From an uncultured Microbacterium sp. (lineage in GTDB: Bacteria > Actinomycetota > Actinomycetes > Actinomycetales > Microbacteriaceae): 64,000 nt of DNA. This document shows positions 50,501 through 58,188 of this stretch, in pieces. The translations under genes were made by a program, and so were the position numbers. Where the stretch lies: the NCBI RefSeq assembly GCF_937927635.1, contig NZ_CALBRW010000017.1:1-64000 (forward strand), given 5' to 3'. The notes below the pieces were generated by a model. It saw only the letters and a list, made by a program, of their open reading frames with translations. It was not told the origin of the DNA and did not search any database. Within the stretch, counting starts at the first letter, position 1, and the number at the start of each line of letters is the position of its first letter.

Positions 50501-51053
50501 CGCCTTCCTCACCGAGCAGTTGGCGGATCTCACCAAGACCAGGCAGGACCTGCTGGCCATCATCACCGACCTCGACGAGCGGATGCAGGTGATCTTCGCG
50601 GAGGCGTTCGAGGACACCAGGCAGGCCTTCGGCGAGGTGTTCCCGCTGCTCTTCCCCGGCGGATCGGGAAGCATCTCGCTGACGAACCCCGACGACATGC
50701 TCACCACCGGCATCGAAGTGGCGGTACGCCCCGTCGGCAAGAAGATCGAGCGGCTCTCGCTGCTCTCCGGCGGGGAGCGGTCGCTGGCGGCGGTGGCGCT
50801 GCTGGTGGCGATCTTCAAGGCGCGCCCCAGCCCCTTCTACATCCTCGACGAGGTGGAGGCCGCGCTCGACGACGCCAACCTGGGCCGCCTGCTGACGGTC
50901 TTCGAACAGCTGCGCGAGAACTCCCAGCTGCTGGTCATCACGCACCAGAAGCGCACCATGGAGATCGCCGACGCCCTCTACGGGGTCTCGATGCGCCAGG
51001 ACGGCGTCTCCGCCGTCGTCGGCCAGCGCGTCGGCGACCGGGCATCCGTCTGA
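47541..51053 (+). CDS. smc: Chromosome segregation protein SMC
   Basis: A 1170-residue SMC ATPase that, with ScpAB, compacts and segregates chromosomes. N-terminal head with Walker A GPNGSGKSNVVDAL (about 33-40 for GPNGSGKS), long coiled coils, a hinge around 480-640 (GLVGDAVQVQTGYEAAVASV region), and the C-terminal head with signature LSGGERSLAAVALL at about 1075 and Walker B FYILDEVEAALDD at about 1098. The ATG at 47541 has AGGAG upstream inside the overlapping leader peptide. A hairpin follows the stop. Confidence 0.97.
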   Translation: MHLKSLTLKGFKSFAQPTSFVFEPGVTCIVGPNGSGKSNVVDALAWVMGEQGAKTLRGGKMEDVIFAGTSTRGPLGRAEVQLTIDNSDGALPIEYAEVTISRTLFRNGSSDYAINGSSCRLLDVQELLSDSGLGREMHVIVGQGRLDTVLQASPEDRRGFIEEAAGILKHRRRKEKTLRKLDAMETNLTRLSDLAGEIRRQLKPLGRQAEIAREAAGIAAIVRDAKARIFADDVVALRTALADHTRTEQERHTERIVLSDQLDTVRIGIQRLEAEQNSAAVDEARRVAFGLEQAQERMRSLFALANQRLALLGADEDTVTAITVTQDTIDEAKDEITRISDGLGDAQDAAARASRDVVDARAELDTLDVDIAEQSALVSQYDMRLTALRGNADAAASALAAVRGAVLRQENALEAAHIRRREAAEALEALADAEAPDGSAAEYTAAYDQAQKQVAAAEAARDALREKLHEAEREADALMAKAAALGSALALSGGAAEIVASGASGVQGLVGDAVQVQTGYEAAVASVLGPLTEGVLVDGVDDAFALVSSGGARGAVDFVIAESAVQVSAVSSVPGTVSAADVVDAPAGVRGILSSVLIADDLDAARAARAALDVLSDTRTTIVTRTGEVITAHTMRAGTGETSRLELAAERDAATERLVEVQVAVAELRDEREGSSEAVEEARRRAKDALHALREHDAALATYAEQANRVTVQHEAAVAECERLEAGLAQVQGTVADAEAGAARAKAEVEAAESEPRPVLDASARDGLLETLEAAREAEVRARLEVETLRERVRAAQARVAGLERQREQEREAAAEAARRAVIRRAQREAASAVAEEVPRVLDSVSRSVTEAHVALAAAEAERSAHNEELTALRTQEGSLRERLAGLTESVHGLELQIHEKKLHLTGLLERVASELALDEDILIAEYGPDQPVPRDPGAEEQDEDAAIPFDRRIQERRLKDAERKLAQLGRVNPLALEEFAALEQRHAFLTEQLADLTKTRQDLLAIITDLDERMQVIFAEAFEDTRQAFGEVFPLLFPGGSGSISLTNPDDMLTTGIEVAVRPVGKKIERLSLLSGGERSLAAVALLVAIFKARPSPFYILDEVEAALDDANLGRLLTVFEQLRENSQLLVITHQKRTMEIADALYGVSMRQDGVSAVVGQRVGDRASV

Positions 51054-51098
51054 TCAGTTCCGGACCGGTGTCCGATCACTGACGCTCGGACGTGAGAC

Positions 51099-51123
51099 CG
51101 GCGTGTCGCAGCTCGACACGCCG
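51099..51123. terminator. Hairpin after smc
   Basis: Perfect 10-bp stem CGGCGTGTCG / CGACACGCCG with loop CAGCT, 46 nt after the smc stop. No T-run follows. Confidence 0.65.
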
Positions 51124-51233
51124 TGGAGCGCGGCGCCCGTCAGTGATTCGTCACGAGATCGGCCTCGATTCCGGCGGGACTCCCACGCGCCACGCTATCC
51201 GATCGCTCAGGGCGGGCGAACTAGGCTGGAGGC

Positions 51234-52109
51234 ATGGCGGAGAAGTCCTGGTCCCTCGGTCGCGCGCTGCGCGGCATGTTCGTCAAACCCACCATCGACG
51301 AGACGACGTGGGACGACCTGGAGACCGCGCTGATCACCGCGGACTTCGGCCCGGACATCACCGAGCAGCTGATCGATGAGCTGCACGAGAAGGTCGACCG
51401 CTACCGCACCACCGACCCGAAGGATCTGCAGCGCATGCTGCGCGAGACCCTCGAGGAGCGATTCGCCAAGTTCGACACCACCCTCAAACTCACCGAGCGC
51501 CCGGCCGTGGTGCTGGTCGTCGGTGTGAACGGGGTGGGGAAGACCACCACCATCGGCAAGTTCACCAAGTTCCTGCGCGGGTTCGAGCGCAGCGTGGTGG
51601 TCGGCGGCGCCGACACGTTCCGAGCCGCAGCGGTCGAGCAGCTGGCCACGTGGGCGCAGCGCGGGGGAGCGGCCATCGTCCGCCCCCAGCACGAGGGGCA
51701 GGATCCGGCATCCGTCGCCTACCAGACCGTCGAGTACGCCCAGCAGCACGGCACTGAGATCGCGATCATCGACACGGCGGGCCGGCTGCACACCAAAGGC
51801 GGGCTGATGGACGAGCTGTCCAAGGTGCGTCGGGTCGTCGAGAAGCTCGCTCCGATCAGCGAGGTGCTGCTGGTGCTGGATGCCACCACGGGCCAGAACG
51901 GCGTGCTGCAGGCCGAGGCGTTCCTCGAGCACGCCGGCGTAACCGGACTGGTCATCACCAAGCTCGACGGCTCCGCGAAGGGCGGATTCATCCTGGCCGT
52001 GCAGGAGCGCACCGGCATCCCGGTGAAGCTGCTCGGACAGGGCGAGGGCATCGACGATCTCACCGGGTTCACGCCGCACGTGTTCGTGCAGTCCCTGGTC
52101 GGCGCGTAG
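51234..52109 (+). CDS. ftsY: Signal recognition particle receptor FtsY
   Basis: A 291-residue SRP receptor GTPase. G1 GVNGVGKTTTIGK at about 98, GADTFRAAAVEQL, DTAGRLHTKGGLMDEL, TKLDGSAKGG and GQGEGIDDLTGF are all present. The N-terminal acidic A domain of E. coli FtsY is missing; only a short MAEKSWSLGRALRGMF helix remains, typical of actinobacteria with short FtsY. The ATG is 6 nt after TAGGCT. Its partner Ffh is encoded at 58189. Confidence 0.95.
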   Translation: MAEKSWSLGRALRGMFVKPTIDETTWDDLETALITADFGPDITEQLIDELHEKVDRYRTTDPKDLQRMLRETLEERFAKFDTTLKLTERPAVVLVVGVNGVGKTTTIGKFTKFLRGFERSVVVGGADTFRAAAVEQLATWAQRGGAAIVRPQHEGQDPASVAYQTVEYAQQHGTEIAIIDTAGRLHTKGGLMDELSKVRRVVEKLAPISEVLLVLDATTGQNGVLQAEAFLEHAGVTGLVITKLDGSAKGGFILAVQERTGIPVKLLGQGEGIDDLTGFTPHVFVQSLVGA

Positions 52110-52147
52110 GACTACCGGACGGGCGCAGAGGCTGGTTTCATAGCGAT

Positions 52148-52648
52148 ATGGCGATCGAACACGACTACTTCGGAGTCCTCTCCGCGGGACCCGACGGGGC
52201 CATCTTCTGGAGTGAGCGGATCGAGTTCGGCGACCAGTCCCTGACCGTGGACCTCACGGCTCCCGACCAGGACGACGTCTCGCAGGAAGCACTCGATGTG
52301 GCGGCGGGGCTGATCTCCGGCATCGAGAATCTGGATGCCGTGGTGCGGCGCGCCATGCTGGCCGAGGTCGACGATCGCACCAGCGAGGTGACGGAGTACA
52401 TCCTGCAGCAGCAGGAGGCCTACGGCGATGAACTCGAAGAGGTGCTGGTCGATGTCAGCGGCGACGCCGCGGTCGACATCATCCGCTCGCTCAGCCTGAT
52501 GAGCATGACGATCCTCGCCGACGAGCATGGCGGCACCGATCCGTTCGCCGTCATGGAGTACGCGCTGGATGCGGACGCCACCGATGACGTGCTGCTGGTC
52601 AACCTCGGATCCGACGGCTCGGTGCTGTCGGTCATGAGCGCGGACTGA
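52148..52648 (+). CDS. DUF2004-like protein
   Basis: A 166-residue acidic protein. MAIEHDYFGVLSAGPDGAIF, WSERIEFGDQSLTVDLTAPD, DDRTSEVTEYILQQQ and DVSGDAAVDIIRSLSLMS match the pattern of DUF2004 proteins, whose function is unknown. No membrane segment. It lies 38 nt after ftsY and is convergent with a GNAT gene. Confidence 0.75.
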   Translation: MAIEHDYFGVLSAGPDGAIFWSERIEFGDQSLTVDLTAPDQDDVSQEALDVAAGLISGIENLDAVVRRAMLAEVDDRTSEVTEYILQQQEAYGDELEEVLVDVSGDAAVDIIRSLSLMSMTILADEHGGTDPFAVMEYALDADATDDVLLVNLGSDGSVLSVMSAD

Positions 52649-52666
52649 CCTCCGGCGCGGCTGAGG

Positions 52667-53347
52667 TCAGAGCGGGGAGCGCGCGATCTCGGGATAGCGG
52701 TCCAGTTCGAGTGCGCGCAGCCGGTCACGCGCGGCGGCGGCGCGCAGTCGGCGTGCGTCGGGGTCGTCCGCCGACTCGAGGATCTCATCCAGGTAGTGCC
52801 GCACGGCGCTCTGCTGACGCGCATCCAGCGCACCGCGATCGGAGATCGCTCCGTCCTGGTCGAAGACCGCCAGAAGCATCCCGTGCTCCCGGTCCGCACC
52901 CGCTGCCACGGGCGGCTGGAAGTACGGCAGGTCGAGCGCCAGCGCCCCGAAACGCGCGTAGAAGCGCAGCCGCGCCGTGGGGTCGCCGTGCACCGGATGC
53001 ACCGGCTGCACGTCCGGACGGTCGAACTCCGCCAGTAGCACGGTGGCCGATGCTCCGCAGCCGGAGAGGACCGCGGACATCAGTCCGGAGCCGACGCCCT
53101 GCCCGCGAGCTTCAGGAGCAGTGACCAGGTACTCCAGCAGCACGGCACCGCCGTAATGCTCGATGATGGCGGCGCCCAGCATCGGACCGTCCTGATCGTG
53201 CGCGAGCACCGCTTGCGCACCGTGATCGAACTGGGTGATGAGATCGTCTTCGGACACCAGCTCACCCGGTCGGAACGACGGCGCCATCAGGGATCGGTGC
53301 ACGGCCCGCAGCACCGGTGCATCAGAGCACGGCTCGAACGAGATCAT
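52667..53347 (-). CDS. GNAT-like acetyltransferase coupled to a large unknown protein
   Basis: A 226-residue GNAT-like protein: LEYLVTAPEARGQGVGSGLM contains acetyl-CoA motif A (ARGQGVGSGL), with LGAAIIEHYGG before and RLRFYARFGALALDLPYFQP after. The C-terminal ~60 residues are charged and helical. The start overlaps the end of the upstream 808-residue gene by 4 nt, so the pair is translationally coupled. Acceptor unknown; the neighbour protein itself is a possibility. Confidence 0.75.
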   Translation of the reverse strand: MISFEPCSDAPVLRAVHRSLMAPSFRPGELVSEDDLITQFDHGAQAVLAHDQDGPMLGAAIIEHYGGAVLLEYLVTAPEARGQGVGSGLMSAVLSGCGASATVLLAEFDRPDVQPVHPVHGDPTARLRFYARFGALALDLPYFQPPVAAGADREHGMLLAVFDQDGAISDRGALDARQQSAVRHYLDEILESADDPDARRLRAAAARDRLRALELDRYPEIARSPL

Positions 53348-55770
53348 CGGCGGGCTCCGTGCCGCTGGTGATGGCGACTGCCCGCACGGCGCGACATCAC
53401 GAGCATGACCACCCCGGTCGACACGGCGATCGTCAGGATCGCTACGACGAACCACCACGTGATGCCGCCCCGCAGGTCGAGTCCCTCCTGCAGCAGTGAG
53501 GCTATGCCGGAGATGCCGATGACGGCGAGGATGACGCCGAGCACGCGCTCGACCCGCTCGGTGCGACGCTCGCGCTCGGCCTGCCTGTCGTCGAGGATGC
53601 GGCCGAGGCGGCGGTGGCAGACATCCAGCAGCGGCTGCAGGCGCGAGCCGAGCACATCCCGCACTGCCCGCTCGAAGCCTTCTCGGAGCAGGTCGTAGCG
53701 GTTCGAGGCGAGCACCGTGTCGAGGTCCACGCGCAGCGCCGGCGATGACACGATCGCGGGTGCCTCGATGAACAGCATGATGGCGTGCTTGGACTGCACG
53801 AAGGACTGCAGCTCCAGCTCGGCGCGCTCGATGACTCGGATGAGCTCGCCGAGCTGATCGGTCACCTCTCGCTGCGTCGCATAGTCGTCATCGGCGTTCG
53901 AGGCGTCCGCCGCTGCGAGCTGCCGTTCCACGTCGGTGAGCAGTTCGGAGATGCGCTCGGCGTGATCCCGCACGCGCACCTGCCAGGACTCGTACATGCC
54001 GTGCATGCTGTGCGCGAAGGTGAGGAAGCTCTCGATCTCGCTCACCGCGTAGTCGGGGGAGCGGAAGCTGGCGAGCAGCGTCACGTTCGAATTCGCGGCG
54101 AGCAGCTCGTCGTTGAGGTGCAGCAGTTCGAAGCGGTGCACCGCGTCGACGTCGTACATCGCCCAGTCCGCCACGCCGGAGGCGCCCGCGGGGAGCGGAT
54201 GCAGCAGAGGCTGAGCTCCCCAGAGGCCCGCGATCTCCCGGGCCGACAGCAGCGACGTTCGCACCCCTGTGACGTCCCGTGATGCGCGTTCGATGGTCAC
54301 GTGCACGCCGAACGAGCCTGATCGTGCGGAGATCGGATCCGCCGGTGCGTCGGGCGCGTCACCCGAGGGGTCGAGTCCCGGCTGCAGGAGCACGCGCAGG
54401 TCGTCCAGGATGGCCGCGGTCACGTCAGACAGCCGCGAGAGGTGCGTGCCAGGGGCCGCGCGCGGATGCAGGTGCAGCGCCTGCGGGATCTCGGTGAGGT
54501 CGCCGAACACCGGGGTTGCAAGATTGACGATCCTGGCGACCTCGAAGGCGGGCGCATCCACCAGGTCGACGTCGAACAGCACGGCATGATTGCCCAGTTC
54601 GGAGAGCTGGACCCGGGTGCGGATCCTCAGCGGCTCGGCATCCGTCCCCGGAACAGCGAGCAGCATGTCCTCCAGCTGGAAGGTCGAGCCGCGGTAGCGG
54701 CGGCCGAGGCTGTCCGAGCCCTGCCAGACATCGCTCAGGGTGAGCCGGCGCAGCACCTTCGCCACGCGCAGCGGGCCGAGCCGCCCGCGCTTCTCGCCGG
54801 CATCGGCGAGAAGGCGCACGGCATCGTGGTCGGCGGACAGCTCGTCGGCTCCGGGGCGCAGGATGCCGAACCCGTACACGATGCGCATGCGGCCCTCGTC
54901 CACATGCAGCCACGGCTGTGCGGCGGCGTCGTGCACGGCCTGCAGCGAGGCCAGATGGCCGCGCAGCTCGCTGGCGTCATTGGGCCGGAACCCGCCGCGG
55001 TCGATCAGGGTGGTGATCCGGGCGAGGTCCACATCGGCGGGGGTGCTGCGGCGGGTGAGCAGCTCCGAGGTCGCGACCGCGATGTCGTGGATGGCCCGGT
55101 AGTAGCGGTGCTCGGAGCGCGTCTCGGCGATCAGCCGGAGCCGACCCGGGTGCGCGGGGAGGTCGCCGGCGGACTGCCGGACCGCAGCGATCCGCGCCAC
55201 GGCCTCCGCCGTCACGAGGACGACGGCGCGCAGATCACCGGTGAGAAGAGCGGTCTCGACGTCGAACTCCTGGTTCATGAAGCGCAGCAGATCCCAGGCG
55301 ACCGCTTCGGCGCCATCGGGTGCCAGCGAATCCGCGGTGTCGACGGCCGCGTTGACGGCGGCGCGGATCAGCGAATGGTCCCAGTTGAGCTCCCAGGCCT
55401 CGTTCACGAGATTCCTGAGGTACATCGCCAGCACCACGCCGCCGAGCGGGAACGCGGATGCTGCTCGCACGGCGGCGGGCAGCAGGTTCCCCAGCCGGAT
55501 TCCGTGGGCAGCATGGCCGTCGTCCGCGCCGTCGGCGACGGCGCTCTGCCACCAGTCCAGGCTGAGGACCTCCCGGATGTCCTCCTGCTGCTCGCTGGTC
55601 AGCGCGTACTCGGATCCCTCGCCGCGCTGCGCGATGAACGCCGCGGAGAGCCAGGCGCGAGCATCCTCGGCATCCTCGTTGGCCAGCGCGAAGATGTTCG
55701 CGTACTCCTCGTCCGTTCCCACGGCTGCCCCCAGACTGCGCGGTGTCCCGCGGTGAGTCCGATTGTGCAC
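53344..55770 (-). CDS. Large protein of unknown function, C-terminal membrane anchor
   Basis: An 808-residue protein I do not recognise. The N-terminal ~500 residues are alpha/beta, soluble and without Cys-rich or nucleotide motifs (YLRNLVNEAWELNWDHSLIR, LEDMLLAVPGTDAEPLRI). From about 600 it is helical and charged, likely coiled coil (HAERISELLTDVERQL, ELIRVIERAELELQSFVQSK). It ends with two hydrophobic helices (VLGVILAVIGISGIASLLQ and FVVAILTIAVSTGVVMLVM) around a short loop, and a basic tail. The pattern of coiled coil plus two C-terminal helices recalls CorA-like proteins, but the GMN motif is absent. GTG start; coupled to the GNAT gene. Confidence 0.6.
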   Translation of the reverse strand: MHNRTHRGTPRSLGAAVGTDEEYANIFALANEDAEDARAWLSAAFIAQRGEGSEYALTSEQQEDIREVLSLDWWQSAVADGADDGHAAHGIRLGNLLPAAVRAASAFPLGGVVLAMYLRNLVNEAWELNWDHSLIRAAVNAAVDTADSLAPDGAEAVAWDLLRFMNQEFDVETALLTGDLRAVVLVTAEAVARIAAVRQSAGDLPAHPGRLRLIAETRSEHRYYRAIHDIAVATSELLTRRSTPADVDLARITTLIDRGGFRPNDASELRGHLASLQAVHDAAAQPWLHVDEGRMRIVYGFGILRPGADELSADHDAVRLLADAGEKRGRLGPLRVAKVLRRLTLSDVWQGSDSLGRRYRGSTFQLEDMLLAVPGTDAEPLRIRTRVQLSELGNHAVLFDVDLVDAPAFEVARIVNLATPVFGDLTEIPQALHLHPRAAPGTHLSRLSDVTAAILDDLRVLLQPGLDPSGDAPDAPADPISARSGSFGVHVTIERASRDVTGVRTSLLSAREIAGLWGAQPLLHPLPAGASGVADWAMYDVDAVHRFELLHLNDELLAANSNVTLLASFRSPDYAVSEIESFLTFAHSMHGMYESWQVRVRDHAERISELLTDVERQLAAADASNADDDYATQREVTDQLGELIRVIERAELELQSFVQSKHAIMLFIEAPAIVSSPALRVDLDTVLASNRYDLLREGFERAVRDVLGSRLQPLLDVCHRRLGRILDDRQAERERRTERVERVLGVILAVIGISGIASLLQEGLDLRGGITWWFVVAILTIAVSTGVVMLVMSRRAGSRHHQRHGARR

Positions 55771-55806
55771 GAGATCACCGTGCGAGCGCCATGCCCCGGC
55801 GCGAAC

Positions 55807-56799
55807 TCACACCGCCTGAGCGAAGCCCTTGTCGGCGCCCTCGGCGATGTGCGCGAGGTGTGCGGGGATCTCGCGGCCCTTGGAGATCATCGACTGCGCC
55901 CACAGCCGGCCGGCGCGGTACGACGACCGCACCAGGGGGCCCGCCAGCACGCCGAGGAATCCGATGCGCTCGGCCTCCTCCTTGAACTCGACGAACTCGC
56001 TGGGCTTGACCCAGCGATCCACCGGGTGGTGCCGGGGCGTCGGGCGCAGGTACTGCGTGATGGTGATGATGTCGCAGCCGGCGTCGTGCAGGTCCCGCAG
56101 CGCCTGCACGACCTCCTCGGGCTCCTCGCCCATGCCGAGGATGAGGTTGGACTTGGTGATGAGCCCCGCCTCGTGTCCCTGCGTGATGACGCCCAGCGAG
56201 CGCTCGTAGGTGAACGCCGGACGGATGCGGCGGAAGATGCGGGGCACGGTCTCGACGTTGTGCGCGAACACCTCGGGGCGCGCCTCGAAGATCTGGCCCA
56301 GGAACTCCGGCTTGCCGCTGTGGTCGTTGGCCAGCAGCTCCACGCCCGTGTTGGGGTTCTTCGCGTGGATCTGACGCACGGTCTCGGCGTTCAGCCACGC
56401 GCCCGTGTCGGGCAGGTCGTCGCGGGCGACGCTGGTGACGGTCGCGTACCGCAGGCCCATGCGCTGCACGCTCTCGGCCACGCGGCGCGGCTCGTCGGTG
56501 TCGTAGGCGGCGGGCTTGCCGGTGTCGATCTGGCAGAAGTCGCAACGGCGCGTGCACTGCGAGCCGCCGATCAGGAAGGTGGCCTCCTTGTCCTCCCAGC
56601 ACTCGTAGATGTTGGGGCAGCCGGCCTCCTGGCACACGGTGTGCAGGCCCTCGTCCTTCACCAGCGAGTGCAGGGCGCGGTACTCCGGGCCCATCTTCGC
56701 CTTGGTCTTGATCCACTCCGGCTTGCGCTCGATGGGGGTCTCCGCGTTGCGGACCTCCAGGCGCAGCAGCTTGCGTCCGTCGGGGTGCGCGGCGCTCAT
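55807..56799 (-). CDS. lipA: Lipoyl synthase
   Basis: A 330-residue radical SAM enzyme that inserts two sulfurs into protein-bound octanoate. The radical SAM cluster ligands are in CTRRCDFCQIDTG and the auxiliary cluster in CQEAGCPNIYEC. Also GLMxGLGE-type ILGMGEEPEEVVQALRDL and TQYLRPTPRHHPVDRWV. The ATG at 56799 overlaps the end of lipB by 4 nt; a longer reading runs through lipB antisense and is rejected. Confidence 0.96.
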   Translation of the reverse strand: MSAAHPDGRKLLRLEVRNAETPIERKPEWIKTKAKMGPEYRALHSLVKDEGLHTVCQEAGCPNIYECWEDKEATFLIGGSQCTRRCDFCQIDTGKPAAYDTDEPRRVAESVQRMGLRYATVTSVARDDLPDTGAWLNAETVRQIHAKNPNTGVELLANDHSGKPEFLGQIFEARPEVFAHNVETVPRIFRRIRPAFTYERSLGVITQGHEAGLITKSNLILGMGEEPEEVVQALRDLHDAGCDIITITQYLRPTPRHHPVDRWVKPSEFVEFKEEAERIGFLGVLAGPLVRSSYRAGRLWAQSMISKGREIPAHLAHIAEGADKGFAQAV

Positions 56800-57440
56800 G
56801 CCAGGGCTCCTTCCGTGGCGTACTCGGCGGCGAAGGCGTCGGAGACGGCCTTGACCATGTCGTCGGGGGACACGTCGGCCCCGATGACCTCGCTGATGGT
56901 GGTGACGCCGGCATCCGTGATGCCGCAGGGGATGATGCCGCCGAAGCCCGCCAGTGTGTTGTCGCAGTTCAGCGCGAAGCCGTGCATGGTCACGCCCTGC
57001 TGCACCCGCACGCCGATCGCGGCGATCTTGTCCTCGGACAGCGGGCGGCGCACCCACACGCCGCTCCGGCCGGCGACCTGGTAGCCGTCGACGCCGAGCG
57101 GCTTCAGGATGCCGATCAGCAGGCGCTCCAGCCGGCGCACGTGTGCGACCACGTCCATCGGCTCCGGCAGACGCACGATCGGATAGCCGACCAGCTGCCC
57201 CGGCCCGTGCCAGGTGATCTTGCCGCCGCGGTCCACGTCGACGACGGGCGTGCCGTCCTGCGGCCGCTCCTGCGGCTCGGTGCGCTTGCCTGCGGTGTAG
57301 ACGGCCTCGTGCTCGAGCAGGAGGAGGGTGTCGGGTCGGTCGCCCGACACGACCTCGCGGTGGATGCTGCGCTGCAGTTCCCACCCGTCCATGTAGGGCA
57401 CGAAGTCCGGTGCGAGTCCGGCGATGCGGATGTCGAGCAT
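56796..57440 (-). CDS. lipB: Octanoyltransferase
   Basis: A 214-residue LipB that transfers octanoyl from ACP to lipoyl domains. Motifs: LLEHEAVYTAGKRTEPQERP, DRGGKITWHGPGQLVGYPIV, VGVRVQQGVTMHGFALNCDN with the catalytic Cys-like region, and GIIPCGITDAGVTTIS containing the catalytic cysteine. GGGGAGAG precedes the ATG. First gene of the lipB-lipA pair for lipoate attachment to 2-oxoacid dehydrogenases and the glycine cleavage system. Confidence 0.95.
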   Translation of the reverse strand: MLDIRIAGLAPDFVPYMDGWELQRSIHREVVSGDRPDTLLLLEHEAVYTAGKRTEPQERPQDGTPVVDVDRGGKITWHGPGQLVGYPIVRLPEPMDVVAHVRRLERLLIGILKPLGVDGYQVAGRSGVWVRRPLSEDKIAAIGVRVQQGVTMHGFALNCDNTLAGFGGIIPCGITDAGVTTISEVIGADVSPDDMVKAVSDAFAAEYATEGALA

Positions 57441-57543
57441 GTGCGCTCTCCCCAGGTTGTTGGATGCGGTGCAAGAATGCCGCGGGGTTCAGCATACGCC
57501 CTTCGTCGGTGAAGGCGCGAGGCCATGCCGGTACGCTGGCGGC

Positions 57544-58128
57544 ATGGCATCCGAATCCCGTGCAGGCAGGCCTCGCGCCTCATCGCGGGAGACACTGGCC
57601 GAAGCAGCCTGCGAGCTGTTCCTGGAGAAGGGCTACGAGGCGACCTCGGTCGTGGACATCGCGCAGCGCGCCGGTGTGAGCCGGTCGAGCTTCTTCAACT
57701 ACTTCGCGTCCAAGAGCGACGTGCTGTGGTCGGGGCTGGATGCCAGGATCGCAGCGGCCTCGGTCGCGCTGGCAGCCCTCGGGCGGGATGCCGACGGTCC
57801 GTCCGTGCGCGCGGCGGTGGAGCCCATCGTGCACGGCTTTGCGCCAGATCCACTGGCGCTCGCGCTGCGCAATGCCGCGGTGATGGGGTTGGAGCAGGAG
57901 CTGCTGCGCGACACCGGGCTGCGCCATGCGCGCATCGCCTCCGCCGTGGCCGGCGCCGCCCGCAGCGCGGGGATCGATGAGATCCGCGCCGACATCCTGG
58001 GCGCGGCTCTCGCGACGGCCGTGCTGTCGTCTCTGCGGGTGTGGGCTGAGCACGGCGCCGGACAGGCGTCGCTGGAGGCGCAGTTCGATCAGGCGCTGCG
58101 CAGCATCCACGATCTGCCCTGGGGCTGA
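57544..58128 (+). CDS. TetR family transcriptional regulator
   Basis: A 194-residue TetR repressor. N-terminal HTH: AACELFLEKGYEATSVVDIA and QRAGVSRSSFFNYFASKSDV, the standard TetR recognition region. The C-terminal ligand domain is not assignable. The ATG is 6 nt after TACGCT. It is divergent from lipB and 60 nt before ffh; targets unknown. Confidence 0.9.
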   Translation: MASESRAGRPRASSRETLAEAACELFLEKGYEATSVVDIAQRAGVSRSSFFNYFASKSDVLWSGLDARIAAASVALAALGRDADGPSVRAAVEPIVHGFAPDPLALALRNAAVMGLEQELLRDTGLRHARIASAVAGAARSAGIDEIRADILGAALATAVLSSLRVWAEHGAGQASLEAQFDQALRSIHDLPWG

Positions 58129-58188
58129 GCGGAGCAGCTGCGGGCGGTGCTCGGAGTGGAGGCTTCGCTCCCGTAGAATCGAGGCACC

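Noticed and set aside
54442..57084. 880-codon open frame antisense to the 808-residue gene and lipBA
   Set aside because: Spans three sense genes with clear starts and overlaps; the translation is low complexity.
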